The position numbers were made by a program, and so were the translations under genes. Shown here piece by piece: positions 23,627 to 36,500 of a DNA stretch of 64,000 nucleotides. Positions within the stretch are counted from its first letter, which is position 1. Each line of letters begins with the position of its first letter. Source of the DNA: Argentina anserina (Eukaryota; Streptophyta; Magnoliopsida; Rosales; Rosaceae); contig NC_065874.1 in assembly GCF_933775445.1 (NCBI RefSeq), forward strand, positions 3,553,001 to 3,617,000. Direction: 5' to 3'. The notes under the pieces were generated by a model. The model did not search any database and was not told the origin of the DNA. It saw only the letters and a list, made by a program, of their open reading frames with translations.

Positions 23627-26600
23627 ATGATGTCAAAGTCGTATACCAACCTTATGGATCTTGCTTCCGGCAACTTTCCGATAATGGGCCGGGAGAGGAA
23701 GCGGCTGCCCAGAGTAATGACGGTTGCCGGGGTGATATCGGAGCTGGATGATGATAATGCCAATAGCGTGTCTTCGGATGTGCCGTCGTCGATTATGCAG
23801 GACCGGATTATTATTGTGGCTAATCAGCTGCCGGTGAAAGCTAAGCGGAGGCCGGATAATAAAGGGTGGAGTTTCAGTTGGGACGAGGACTCGTTGCAGT
23901 TGCAGTTGAAGGATGGCTTGCCGGAAGATATGGAGGTTTTGTATGTAGGGTCGTTGAATGTAGAGGTGGATTCGAATGAGCAGGATGATGTGTCGCAGTT
24001 ACTGTTGGATAGGTTCAAATGTGTTCCAGCATTCTTGCCGGCTGATATTTTGACCAAGTTTTATCATGGGTTTTGTAAGCAGCATTTGTGGCCTCTGTTC
24101 CATTACATGCTTCCGTTTTCAGCAAATCACGGTGGAAGGTTTGATCGGACTTTGTGGGAGGCGTATGTGGCTGCAAACAAGATCTTCTCACAAAGGGTGA
24201 TTGAAGTCATAAATCCTGAGGACGATTATGTGTGGATTCATGATTACCATTTAATGGTGCTGCCTACATTCTTGAGGAGGAGGTTCAATAGATTGAGAAT
24301 GGGGTTTTTTCTTCACAGCCCCTTCCCGTCATCAGAAATTTACAGGACTCTACCTATTAGGGAAGAGATTCTTAAGGCGCTTTTAAATTCGGACCTTATT
24401 GGTTTCCATACTTTTGATTATGCCCGGCATTTCCTATCTTGTTGCAGTCGAATGTTGGGTTTGGAGTATCAGTCGAAAAGGGGTTATATTGGGTTGGATT
24501 ATTATGGAAGGACAGTTGGGATAAAGATCATGCCTGTTGGGATTCACATGGGGCAGATTCAGTCAGTGTTGAAACTGGCAGACAAGGAGTGGAGTGTAGG
24601 AGAATTGAAACAAAAGTTTGAAGGAAAGACTGTGTTGCTTGGTGTTGATGATATGGACATCTTCAAAGGTGTCAATTTGAAGCTCTTGGCAATGGAACAG
24701 ATGCTGAAGCAGCACCCGAAGTGGCAGGGGAGAGCAGTCTTGGTACAGATAGCAAACCCAGCTAGGGGAAGAGGGAAAGATCTTGAGGAAACACAGGCTG
24801 AAATATATGCAAGTGTGAAGAGAATAAATGAAAAATATGGTCAGAATGGATATGAACCCATTGTCTTCATTGATAAACCAGTGTCTCTTAGTGAAAGAGT
24901 TGCGTATTACACTGTAGCCGAGTGTGTGGTGGTCACGGCTGTGCGGGATGGGATGAATCTTATTCCATATGAGTACATTGTATGCAGGCAAGGGAACTCT
25001 ACATCAGAATCAGAATCAGAATCTAGTGGGCCCAAGAAGAGCATGCTGGTTGTATCAGAGTTCATAGGCTGTTCACCTTCACTTAGTGGTGCAATTCGGG
25101 TTAACCCATGGAATGTTGAATCAACAGCTGAGGCCATGAATGAGGCAATTTCGATGGCTGAACCTGAGAAACAGTTGCGCCATGAGAAGCATTATAGGTA
25201 TGTCAGTACACATGATATGGCTTACTGGTCACGGAGTGTTTTCCAGGACATGGAGAGGACGTGCAAAGACCATTTCAGAAGACGTTGTTGGGGAATTGGA
25301 CTGGGTTTTGGCTTCAGGGTTATAGCACTGGATCCTAACTTCAGAAAACTGTCTATTGATGCCATTGTGAATGCTTATGTGAAATCTAAGAGGAGGGCTA
25401 TATTGTTAGATTATGATGGCACTGTGATGCCTCAAACATCGATAAATAAGACCCCAAGTCAAGAGGTCATCTCCCTAATCAATACACTTTGTGGTGATGC
25501 TAAAAACACTGTCTTTGTGGTCAGTGGAAGAGGAAGGGATAGTTTGAGCAAGTGGTTTTCTCCTTGCAAGAAACTTGGAATTGCTGCTGAACATGGTTAT
25601 TTTGTAAGGTATACAAGTCTTGTTCTTATTTATTATACAGTTATTTTTCATTTAGTTTTATTTTTTTTTCTTTATACTTATATGAATTGTGTTATGTTAG
25701 GTGGTCTGCCGACAAGGATTGGGAAATTTGTGGACAGAGTAGTGACTTTGGGTGGATACAGATAGCTGAGCCAGTCATGAAATTGTACACAGAAGCCACT
25801 GATGGTTCCTCTATCGAGACCAAGGAGAGTGCATTGGTGTGGCACCATCGAGATGCGGACCCAGATTTTGGTTCCAGCCAGGCTAAAGAATTGTTGGACC
25901 ATTTAGAAAGTGTTTTGGCAAACGAACCAGTAGCTGCCAAGAGCGGTCAATATATTGTGGAAGTAAAGCCACAGGTAAATTTCTTATCATCCTTCCGTTC
26001 AAATCTATGTGAATGCGACTTTTTGCCTACTTGTTTGAATCTCATATACCGGGACGGTCAACCACGAGTACGGGAAGTTTTTACCGCTGCAAATTCTCCC
26101 TAGTTTATTGTTGGAACCGACGGAAATCACAATACCTTTTATTTATAGAAAACTCCTCCTCCGAGTGTGCTTTAGCTTGTATGCCTTTATGAGGAAACCA
26201 CCTCATTAGTTACCAAGTCTATGATGGCACTAACAGAGGTTTGTAAAATATGAGAATATGTGCATAATACTGCGAAAGGTGGTAGGACACGCACTTTGAT
26301 ATTGAAATTAGTGGGTATGGGGTTCAAATAACTTAAACAAGTGAACCCAACACTGAAGCTTGCATGTGTGTGCTTTTGTTTATCTTTTGGTAATGAGGGT
26401 TCCTCAAATAGCCTCACAATAATCATATGATAACTTTATTCAAATTTTGGTAATATGAAATTCAGTTAATTATTGCTATAGATAAGTTTGCATAATATGG
26501 AGTTCTTTCAATCAAATTGCTTGTGTAAAAAATGTCATGATTGTTGCATCTTTCTTGTTGTGGCTTTCAGGGTGTCAGTAAAGGCCTGGTTGCTGAAAAG

Positions 26601-26879
26601 GTATTCACAACGATGCACGAGAGTGGGAAGCAGGCAGATTTTGTTTTGTGCATTGGTGATGATAGATCTGATGAGGACATGTTCGAGATTATTGGCAATG
26701 CACTCAATAATGGGGTCATCTCATCCAATACGAGTGTATTTGCTTGCACAGTTGGACAGAAACCCAGTAAAGCCAAGTACTATTTGGATGACCCTACTGA
26801 TGTCATAATGATGCTTGACGCTCTTGCAGACGCTTCAGATTCTCCAGCTTCCTCTGATGGCGAAACAGGAAGCCCTTGA
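23627..26879 (+). CDS. class II trehalose-6-phosphate synthase/phosphatase-like protein
   Basis: Class II TPS (Arabidopsis TPS5-TPS11 group), a two-domain protein thought to act in sugar signalling rather than bulk trehalose synthesis. Exons: 23627-25608, 25701-25974, 26571-26879; total 2565 nt, 854 aa, the normal class II length and the usual three-exon layout. It begins MMSKSYTNLMDLASGNF, the conserved class II N-terminus, which fixes the start. A GT20 glycosyltransferase domain follows (residues about 58-545; HDYHLMVLP, HSPFPSSEI, RDGMNLIPYEY). The HAD phosphatase domain carries DYDGT (Asp595), VVSGRGR and GDDRSDED. Class II members keep these phosphatase motifs but are generally reported to lack both activities; this copy shows no obvious break. 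Intron 2 carries a small MITE-like inverted repeat. Confidence 0.96.
26191..26405. mobile_element. MITE-like inverted-repeat element in TPS intron 2
   Basis: The left end GAGGAAACCACCTCATTAGT and the right end, read inward, GAGGAACCCTCATTACCAAA are imperfect inverted repeats 215 bp apart inside the 596 bp second intron. No clear target duplication was found and no coding sequence lies inside. Confidence 0.45.
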
Positions 26880-28904
26880 AACCTTCCCCTGACTTTTTGT
26901 TAGGCTCCAGTGTTCTCTCCACAAAGGCTTGATGGTTAACTGCATGCTGGGCTTTGATTGAAGAAAGTGAAGATCCTTTTCTGCTTTCTGGGAGCAACCT
27001 TTGGGAGAAAACATCCTCTATGACCTTTTGAACCAATATTTGCAGACAATTTCCAAGCATCACTGGATTTGCTATCTCATGTGCATAGACAATCAATGCT
27101 GAGTGTGGATTATAGTATAGTGGATTTACTTGGTAAAGAACATAACTTCTAGATCAGTGCATACTTTGAAATGGAATGCGGAAATCATTGGTTGGATCAT
27201 ATTCATGTGAAGGTTGACATATCTGAGGGATGTGGATTGCTATAAGCTGGGAAGTAAAAAGGGGTCTGTGCTGGTCAGTCATAATGCACATTGAGGCTAT
27301 ACTGGTTTTTCTTTTTGGAGTGAATTTGCTTTGCCATTTGTTTCTGGGATCAATTCCTTTGCTTATTCAATCTGTACATTATATAGCAATATCTGCAAGA
27401 AAAAGATGCCCCAAATAATGCATCTTTCAGGTTTCTGGAACTTCAAGTTTAGAAACTTAAATTTTCAACATCCTTTTTATCTCGGTTTGCGATGCTGCCC
27501 TATTTTTTGTGAGGTGGTATCTTTCCTGAGAGATCTTAAGCTATCCCAGGGGAGGTGTAGTAAATGATAAGAGGTTGGAGAAAGGAACAGGACAAGTATA
27601 AACAAACAGGCAAGGACTGCAATTTGCAAATCACATTTCCAAGTGCCTAAGCATCTCAGAACCTAACAGAATCAGACTCCAAGTACCAACATTATCTTTG
27701 GTGGGGGTTCAGATTCCACCCTATACAATATTTATTATTTTCCTACAGAAATAATTCCAAAGTTCTGCATATTTACTGTCAAGTGTTGGAAATTGCAAGA
27801 CAATTGAGTGAACAAGGGAAAAATCCAAATCAGATTGACCCAAGTGACAAAGTAGGGGTAGTAAATTGAGTTAAAACTCATGTGAATCAAAAACTTATTC
27901 CTCTCAACTGTAACCAAAACAGCAAAAACAAAAACTAGCCAAGTTCACTTGGAATTGAGGGTTGGACATAAGGAATTATGTACTGTAATACCAAAATGAG
28001 GAAGCACAGGCTTCCAAGTTCTATATGCCAGCCATGCTATGACTATGAGTATTGTTCTTGTGACTCCGTGAGTATATAATGGAACCAAAAGTTTGGGCAG
28101 GTAAAGGAATGCTGGGAATCGCTACATGTACTAGAACCCTACACAAAGCCACAGAAGCAAAAGCCAGAAGTTAGTCAGAAACTATGGTGTCTTTTACAAG
28201 GTACAGAAGCCCGTGATTTATGCTCAGATTTGTCAAATCCCAATCACCTCCCTCGTGAGTCCTACCCAGCTATACATGTTTACACATAATCCCACCAAAA
28301 TCCAAATACAGAAATATGCAGAAACTGGTTAACATATCCCAGTTATAAACTTATAATAAATATTGGTAAGGTTCCCAAATATTAAAACTTACAGAGTTGG
28401 ATTAGCTCTTTAGCTACATAACATAGTAACCAATTATTACTTTGAAAATTCTGCATTCTATAGTTTAAATGCTCTGATTCACTACACAATTTCACTGGTT
28501 ACATTGCATGGTGCTCCCCATTAACAGAACAACATAGTAGATTGCATAATATTACAGTTAGCAGATTGCCCATTACAACAATTGCAGAAACACAATATTA
28601 CTGTTTTTACCTACTTGGACAGAAACCCCCAAATCCAGATCATATCCTCTCTGACCCAGTTTTCACAACATGCCATTGTTGCAGCAAAATATGCTTATGC
28701 TAAATTGCTTAGCTCACCTCAGGTAGGTGACAACTGACAAGCTCTGGTGAAAAGAGGGCAACACAAGTTAGAGAACCGTATTGGGGAAGACAACTCTATA
28801 CTATTATACTACAGCTAGCCTACACTTACCTCTATGGACCCGCACCCAGATCCAGCGGCTCTCATACATCATTTACATGAACAGTCTAAAACCACCGGAG
28901 CCGG
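26880..28904. other. spacer between convergent TPS and GIL1-like genes
   Basis: Holds the 3' UTRs of the two convergent genes and about 1.5 kb of AT-rich sequence. No gene, RNA or repeat with recognisable structure was found. Confidence 0.55.
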
Positions 28905-30248
28905 CTAAGTTAAGTTGTTAATTCGCCGGAGATTATCAACCGGAGACGGGTAAACCAGGCTCTGGAATACTGTCTTGCCGATAATGAACCCCGGCACGAC
29001 GGTGAAGCTGACGGAAAACTCGTTATCGGAATCGTTAACCGTCACGGACTCCATGTACACCTCGGAAAACCTGCGGTTCTTGTTGACCTGAAAGACCGAG
29101 ACTTGTTGGCCATACGAGAAAGCCAAGCAGTGTAGAAGCCAAACCCGCATGGACATTTCCGCAAAGGCTTCGAAAAACGGACTGTCGGGAACCTCGCCGG
29201 AGATTATAAGCTTTCTCTGGTTTAAGTTCCCGAAGAGGGAGCACTCCATTTTGGCGTGTACTAGTTGGAGGTACTTGGCTCTTGTGAACTTGCAAAACGA
29301 CGCGTTATGGTTCTGGGACAGGAACGACTTTGGGTTCGCGGCTTTGAGATTGATGAACTGGTCGAAGAAGTGGTGGTGTGTTTCGTGAGTTGGAGAGAAT
29401 GGGAGTCCGAAGTTTGGGTTGTTGAAGCCTTCGAGCATTGTTTTGCTGACGAAGGACTCGAATGCAAAGCAGCGGTGGCTCTGTTTGGTAAACTCTGCTT
29501 CTGGCTCGATGAACTTGATGGCTGTGTCGACGTCCCAGCTTGCGGACTCCATTTCCTTGATCATCAACCTCACAAAGCTTCGTATGGATCTTACGGTTTG
29601 CTGCTGAAACTGGGCGAAGTGAGTTGGGGTTAGTTTCGAGAGGCGGAGGCTATCGAAGATCGAGAGCGGGCCGCTGGATTTGAGCTTGTATTCGGAGGAC
29701 CGGTTGGTCGAGACTAGTTCTTCTAGTTCGGATTTGAGTTCCGAAATGGCCAAACCCTTGCGCTGAGCTTCGGACTCTAGCTTCTTGATGGTGATCTCAT
29801 ACGTCTTCATTAGTCCCTGCTGCTCTTGAATCTCTGCCAGCATTAGAGTCACTTGAGGAGAGAGATCGAGCTCTTTCTTTAGGAAGCTGCGCTTCATTTC
29901 CGAAATGGACTTCAGCTCGTCAACTACGGCCTGGTCCGCCACTTGGATGGCTTCGTTGTTGTAAGGGTGTTGCGCCATTTGGAGCTCGGCGTAAGCTGCT
30001 TTGATTGAAGTGATTCCGGCGAAGAGCTTGGCAAGTAAAGCCTCCATGATTGCCTTGTTCTTGGCTTTGAGATCCTCCATTTTTTCAATATCGTATTCCT
30101 CTTTTGTGGCCTTGGTGTTCGGTTTGAGCTTGCAAATGCCATTGTTGGACGCGATTTTAGTAGCTGCTCGGAGGTTGATGACCTTGTGGAACGTCCTGGC
30201 CAGCTTGCTCTTCTTGACCGGAGCCGATTCGGGTCGGACTGTATCCAT
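28905..30248 (-). CDS. GIL1/IRKI-type DUF641 protein
   Basis: Single-exon gene for a 447-residue protein of the GRAVITROPIC IN THE LIGHT 1 / IRK-interacting family. A basic N-terminus is followed by the DUF641 region (about residues 55-190: AKNKAIMEALLAKLFAGITSIK, then a Glu/Lys-rich coiled coil). The C-terminal GIL1/IRKI domain follows (FQQQTVRSIRSFVRLMIKEM, then the conserved WDVDTAIKFIEP and the C-terminal GFIIGKTVFQSLVYP). GIL1 in Arabidopsis acts in phytochrome control of gravitropism; the role of this paralogue is not known. Length and lack of introns match the family. Nothing is broken. Confidence 0.92.
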   Translation of the reverse strand: MDTVRPESAPVKKSKLARTFHKVINLRAATKIASNNGICKLKPNTKATKEEYDIEKMEDLKAKNKAIMEALLAKLFAGITSIKAAYAELQMAQHPYNNEAIQVADQAVVDELKSISEMKRSFLKKELDLSPQVTLMLAEIQEQQGLMKTYEITIKKLESEAQRKGLAISELKSELEELVSTNRSSEYKLKSSGPLSIFDSLRLSKLTPTHFAQFQQQTVRSIRSFVRLMIKEMESASWDVDTAIKFIEPEAEFTKQSHRCFAFESFVSKTMLEGFNNPNFGLPFSPTHETHHHFFDQFINLKAANPKSFLSQNHNASFCKFTRAKYLQLVHAKMECSLFGNLNQRKLIISGEVPDSPFFEAFAEMSMRVWLLHCLAFSYGQQVSVFQVNKNRRFSEVYMESVTVNDSDNEFSVSFTVVPGFIIGKTVFQSLVYPSPVDNLRRINNLT

Positions 30249-32480
30249 CTAAAACAGTAAAATGTAAAAGAAACAAACTGGGAAGCTGATGGAGACGAAA
30301 AGATCGAGACTTTAAGGCATAAAACTTGTTGGGTGGAGAGAATAAATGTGTGTGTATGAAAGGGACTGGAGTTAATAAGAAAGCAGAGGTGGAAACTTTG
30401 ACTAACGAGGTTGAAGGCGGAGATGGAGGTCAGGGCAGGGTTATAAAGCGCGGGAAAAAGGAAAAGGAGGAGCAGATACAGTTACTTGGAGGATCCAGAA
30501 GTCGGGTGTGTATGTGTTATTTACTTATTTTAGTGTTTTGGGGAGGTGAGTTATAAATGGTGGTGTACAGAGAGGTGGTGATTGATTGTGAGTGAGGGAT
30601 TGATTGCTACCATCTATCAGGGACCCTACTAGAGTTAGGGTTGTGTATCATCATCAGCCATGGCAGAGTCAGGAAGAAGAAGAAGAAGACGCAGAGGTCA
30701 GTACTGTATAGACTTTAGTCACCAATATTGGTAACATTATTACAAAACCTAACAGTAATTCAGTAGGAGCATGAAATCTACCACCAATTTTTGGGATTTT
30801 TTTTACCATACTATGAAGTTCAAGGTATGCAATAATTAAAAAATGCAAATATTACATGTTGCCAAACTTGATAGAAAATCAGTTTGGTATATTTTCAGTT
30901 TTTGCTTAATTTTCCAAATATCTATATAGTGAAAATAAAAATTAAAATAACTCATCGGGTCATTTTGAATAATAATAATTAGGACTGAGACCGGTACGGT
31001 TCGGTTCGGGATTCGGCCTATACCGATACCGATAATTTAATCGGTTTCGGTTTCGGTTCGGGATCGTAAATTTAAAAATTAATATCGAATCGAACCCATA
31101 CATATCGATTCAGGATGGGTTCGGTTCGGTAAAATTGTACACTTTTGCGTGTATTTCTATCTATTTATAACTATTAGGTAATGTAAATTAACATTCTAAG
31201 TCTTTAAAAGTACAATGTATACCTAAAAAACTAAAAACAATATTGAAAATGCATATATTTTATATATTTTATACATTCGGTACGAATTATACATATACCG
31301 AACCGTACCGTTTATAAAATTTCGGTATTAAATTCGGTACGGGACGAAGACATTTTACCGATTCATCCCGACCCGTCGGTATTCAGTACGGGACGGTCGG
31401 TTTCGGTACCATTTTTTCGGTACTAACTCCCACCCCTAATAATAACAGTATGAATCCCACCAAATGGATTTACTGCACTTTTCTTTGTCGGGACAAAATA
31501 TACAATTGATTTATGATTTGGTTGTTTATTTTCAAGACTGAATTTTTAAAGGAACTTAACAAATATACGAATTCAGCTACTATATTATAGAGTTGATTAT
31601 TATGTACATAAGTTTGAGATTACTGATTCGGTGGAAATGCCATCAAGCCAACTGCTAGATAAATTATAGATACTCTCAATAATGTTATCTAACAAAGCAT
31701 GAGTATTCCTTTTGGTGCAAAAACACAAGGTCGGAGGGGGACAATCTTAAGCAAATGCATGTTGTAATCCTCCATAATACAGTTGTTAATGAATATGAAT
31801 ATGCATGTAAGTGAGGTAGTCTTCTAGGCACCATCCTATCTTGCTATCTTAAGATTGACTACTGTATTTAGAGCTGATTGTACGTAACAGCCACAAACAA
31901 TATGTTTTCAGACTTCTATATATAGCTCTAAAGTTTATATATGCACCCATATTATGCTATTGTGTTTTGATATATAATTGCAACAGTTGTAAAAGAAAGA
32001 CAAGAAGAAAAGGCGATTTAGTTTATTTCATTTTCATCTCTTAAATTTGAAAGTGATGGTATATCATTTAGTTTTGACAAGTATATATAACAAATTTCTC
32101 ATCAGCAAGTCATTTGGTTCCGAAAAGTTTAGCTAGAAGATGCAATTCGCACAACATAAACTAAGGAACTAGGGAAGGAATCGATGCATGATAATTTATC
32201 AAGAATAAGAAAAAACCTTCTAATCTTTGTTTTTTACCAGTTGAATTTGCAGAATCAACCAACTGCATGCATTTGGTTTTTAACAGATTTAGCGGTTGTT
32301 AGTTTCATGTTTTTGGGCAGGCACAAATACGGCTCTGAATTAATTAGATCCCTGCAATGCAGTATGGGACCTGATGGATGAGACTCATGAGAGCTAGGAA
32401 TTGCATTTGGAAATAGACAGAGCCGAAAGAAGATTGTGACGATATCAACAGTAACCTGATTGATGTGGGTCACATACTTA
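30249..32480. other. GIL1-like promoter and transposon-rich spacer
   Basis: The left 450 bp is the promoter and 5' UTR of the leftward GIL1-like gene, purine-rich with a GAA run near 30676. The rest is AT-rich spacer containing a hAT-like MITE (30980-31438). Nothing else was recognised. Confidence 0.55.
30980..31438. mobile_element. hAT-like MITE rich in CGGTTCGG repeats
   Basis: 459 bp element with terminal inverted repeats starting TAGG (left TAGGACTGAGACCGGTACGG; right, read inward, TAGGGGTGGGAGTTAGTACC). It is flanked by ATAATAAT (30972-30979) and ATAATAAC (31439-31446), an 8 bp duplication with one mismatch. TAGGG-type ends and 8 bp duplications fit hAT elements. Both ends are packed with CGGTTCGG/CGGTACGG motifs in opposite orientation, and no transposase is present. 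Confidence 0.6.
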
Positions 32481-33577
32481 GCGTTTTTTTCACCAACAGT
32501 CCCTCAATTTTGGTGTACCTACCAATATGATACCTCAACTCTTAATCGTACCAATGTGATACTCAGACTCTAGTATTGCTATCATTGAAGTACTTCCGTA
32601 AGTTTTTTTCAACTTCTCCGTCATCTTGGTGACGTGGCAAGTACGTGAGGCCCACAAAGAGGGTTAAAAGACAAAATTAACCCCATCTGAGAGGAGCAAT
32701 GTTTTTCCCGCCCTTTACCTTGAGAAAGACACCCAACAATTCCAATTTTGGCGCCAATTTTCCCTCCCTACTCTTTAATTTGTGTCTCTTATCTAAACTA
32801 AAGAACTACCGCCAACCAGTCGACCACAATCTGATAAAACCTAGATCAATCTCATTTTCTATTTTTACCCTAGCACTTGTTAAACTAACAGAATAAATAT
32901 AGAAATTTATATGAAACATCTCATTTCCACAATCTCATAAGAATATAGAAACACATAACTTAACGAAATTCAAATACATGTTTAAGTACCATTAGTTGCC
33001 ACATTTTATGTTGATCTGCCATGATTTTTACTTGTAAGAACTAATGGTAGATCATGACAGATCAACATAAAAGGTGGCAACTAATGATACTTAAACATGT
33101 ATTTGAATTTCGTTAAGTTATGAGATTGTGGAAATGAGATGTTCCATATAAATTTCTATATTTATTCTGTTAGTTTAATAAGTGCTAGGGTAAAAATAGA
33201 AAATGAGATTGATCTAGGTTTTATCAGATTGTGGTCGACTGGTTGGCGGTAGTTCTTTAGTTTAGATAAGAGACACAAATTAAGGAGTATGGAGGGGAAT
33301 TGGCGCCAAAATTGGAATTGTTGGGTGTCTTTCTCAAGGTAAAGGGCGGGAAAAACATTGCTCCTCTCAGATGGGGTTAATTTTGTCTTTTAACCCTCTT
33401 TGTGGGCCTCACGTACTTGCCACGTCACCAAGATGACGGAGAAGTTGAAAAAAACTAACGGAAGTACTTCAATGATAGTAATACTATAGTTTGGGTATCA
33501 CATTGGTACGATTAAGAGTTGAGGTATCATATTTGTAGGTACACCAGAATTAAATGATTGTTGGTGAAAAAAACTTC
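32481..33577. mobile_element. 1.1 kb fold-back element (long inverted-repeat MITE)
   Basis: Nearly the whole element is one palindrome: two arms of about 520 bp meet near 33030. They are highly similar apart from a roughly 20 bp indel (in the left arm near 32940) and scattered mismatches. The ends read GTTTTTTTCACCAACA on both sides. CATACTTA flanks it at 32473-32480 and 33578-33585; a ninth base differs. This fits Mutator-like (9 bp) or hAT (8 bp) fold-back MITEs. No transposase frame is present. A transcript across it would form one long hairpin. Confidence 0.85.
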
Positions 33578-36500
33578 CATACTTATTACCATGTATCTTC
33601 TTCAAGCAAGAAAGATGCAGGAGCGGGCAACTCATGAAACCAAAACCCCTTGCAACCTAGAAACAACAACAAAAAGCACTAGAATATAAGAAATGATGGT
33701 TAAAACCGATTCCATTAAACGTTAAGACATGTTTCAGTAAAACTCACGTGTCACTTAAGTGCTTATATTAACATTATCAGAACTCGAAATTTTTAGTTAC
33801 TTTGTTCGTGTAAAGTTTCTAAAATTTAACCTCGATTTTTTTTGGGTACAATTAACCCCGAATTTTTTTCGTAGATGCATGTTGTGAAGTAGGAATTAGG
33901 TTCGAAATTCATAAAGCTTCCAAGCTAAATTCTTGTCAATATGACATTAGTAAGTCTTATGTGACTATTATTGATGATGGCGGGGTCAATCTAGTTTCAA
34001 CATGTTAACCAAATATAGTCCCCATTCAATTATGTGTTTCATTCTTTTCCCTAAACCCTGAACATGCAGAACCCCAGTCCCACAAGGATAATTAACAATT
34101 TCATCCATGATGCACGAGCAGTATAGTATTCGAGCAATGGAGCTAGTAATTATAAAAAGATTGATAGATAGAGATAGTGGGTAGTAGATAACTTTGATAT
34201 GAGTTTCAAAATTCAAATTAGTGCGCGTTCGACATTATTACGGGCAATAAGAGTGTAGGGTAATGAAATCAAAGATTAGTATATATGGAATGACACCCAT
34301 CCCTATCAAGGAAGAGTATAGCTTCGACTGCTCAGTGCCTTAGTCATAGAAAACAACATGCACTTTTGATTTTAGGATATCCTAAAGTGTGGGATTTGTC
34401 TTCGTTTTAAGATTGAAAAACAGAGAAAATAATCGTTTCGCCATCATTTTATATCAACGGTCATGATAGGTTTGTTAAAGAACTTAAGATGAACTTGGAG
34501 GCTTCGGAAAAATAAAAATGATCAATGAGATTGTGTACAAACACAATTAAGTCTCATTAAGGTTTGTTTGTAACTTTGTAGGGACAATGTACTTTTGTTA
34601 GACATTTACAAGTTTAATCAAGGTCAATCATGGGACCGAAAATTCACACATCTACTCCAAGTTACAAACACATGCAATGATGCAATTAGTTCTAGCGTCA
34701 TCATTCTCATCAAGTTTGCTTTCGTTTTCATGTTCATTGAAATAAAACAACGTATATTTTGATTCTAAAAAAAAAAAAAACCATATACAGTATACTTATC
34801 AAACTTCTGAAAATATTGGGAATTTTGATTTGTAAACCTCACCATAAATTCGATCTGTAAGAGAGTGAACCCAAATCAACAAAATGGATCTGGATCCTCT
34901 CCTCCTGTAATGCAAATTCTCTAGAAAGAAAATGATTGAAATGAGACAGATTTATTGCAAGAATGACCCAAAATGATTTTTCACGACAAGACTAAAAATT
35001 AAGACTTCAGGTATACAAAATTTGATTTGCGAATGTCCTTTTTTCTGTATCGGACAGATATGTACGATCTAGCAATTGTTTTATCAAATTATACAGCACA
35101 GCCTTTTTCTTTCTTGGCATGCAACTTCGCTTTAGGATATATCATTACGTAGAATAAAACATACATTATACCCACTCTTTGGTTGAAGCTCTCATGATCT
35201 AAAAGTTTCGTAGTCTTCTCTATTTGTAATAGCCATTTTCAATTTTTCAAGCCGAATCATCCAGTGAGCGAGCTTCTTGAGGAAGAAATGGAGGGTTCTG
35301 GAGGACAATTTGATCATTAGAGTAGTGTAAATTACGATAACAAGATGACTATTTTATTTCCGCGCCGAGGTGGTAAGCCATTATTCCTTCGTATAGAACT
35401 GCATAAAATTAGTAATAGATCCATTTAATTATGTAGGTTGGTGAGGAAGACATATATGTTGCTAATGCATGGCAAGCAAACTTGAGAGTATGCAGCATGA
35501 TTTGTTTGCATTATAATTATGTTTTCCAAATAATACTCTTTGTCCTATAATAATACAACTTGATGATTTCTCATTTCTCCACTCTTTCTTAGCACGACAG
35601 ATGCAATTTTGTTTAGCTCCTCCCCATGAACGTACTTTGTTGGTTTTAGTCGTAACATCAGTGAAAGCAGTGAAGCAGTTTAAACTTATTTCACTTTTGG
35701 TCGATAAATTATCAATTTTGAACAGCAAGTCATTTTGTTTAAGAATACAGATCGAGAGTAATTGAACAAGGCTTCAGCCTTCAAGTAAAGATAGTATAAA
35801 TCTTATTCTTTTACGTACAGCAAGTAAATGGTACAGATCGATGCCAATGCATATATAGAGATTACAGTGGCACAACCTTTATGTTCAAGTGGAACTTACT
35901 GTAGGGCATTCCACATTCACGCACTGCCTTCCAGTTGCTGTAAGTTTCAAACAGCCCTTGATAAAGGGGTTAATAATTTCGCGGTTGCAATTGAGATTCA
36001 AGGGGACTACTTAATTTTCAACATTGTAGTTTCAGTGATTCTCGGTATAGAATCAGCTTTCCAGGCCAGACTAGGTGATAAAGCAAAAAAAGTCTTGTCA
36101 ATCCCAGAACGAATCAAACCAGCTCTATCTGCTCTAAGCTTCAGCTTTCCAGTGGAGAAAGTCTCGGGTGCAACTCAAAGTCGTGGTAGAAAACTTTGGT
36201 AAACCTCTGAAATTCTTTTACTTTCTTAGGCTTGCATTCTTGCTCAAGCCGTTGCGGAGGACGCAGTTACAGCTTTGTGTGTGTGTGTGTGTGTGTGTGT
36301 ATAGAGTTAAATGGATGGAGATATGAATAGAATTGCATGCAAACGTGGATCGGCTCCTCTAGAGTAAGTTTCTTGTCAATTTGAAATTCACTAACTGAGA
36401 TAACTCTATTTAATCTAATAGCTAGAAAAGGTAACACATCATCCAGTGATATTTGTATATTATCGTGTTTCCTAATTGTAGTCGACTCATGAGCATCCAT

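Noticed and set aside
35828..36202. 124-codon open frame, and an open frame on the opposite strand over the same bases
   Set aside because: Neither translation resembles a known family, no splice partners are evident, and codon context is not convincing. It could be a decayed gene fragment but cannot be supported.
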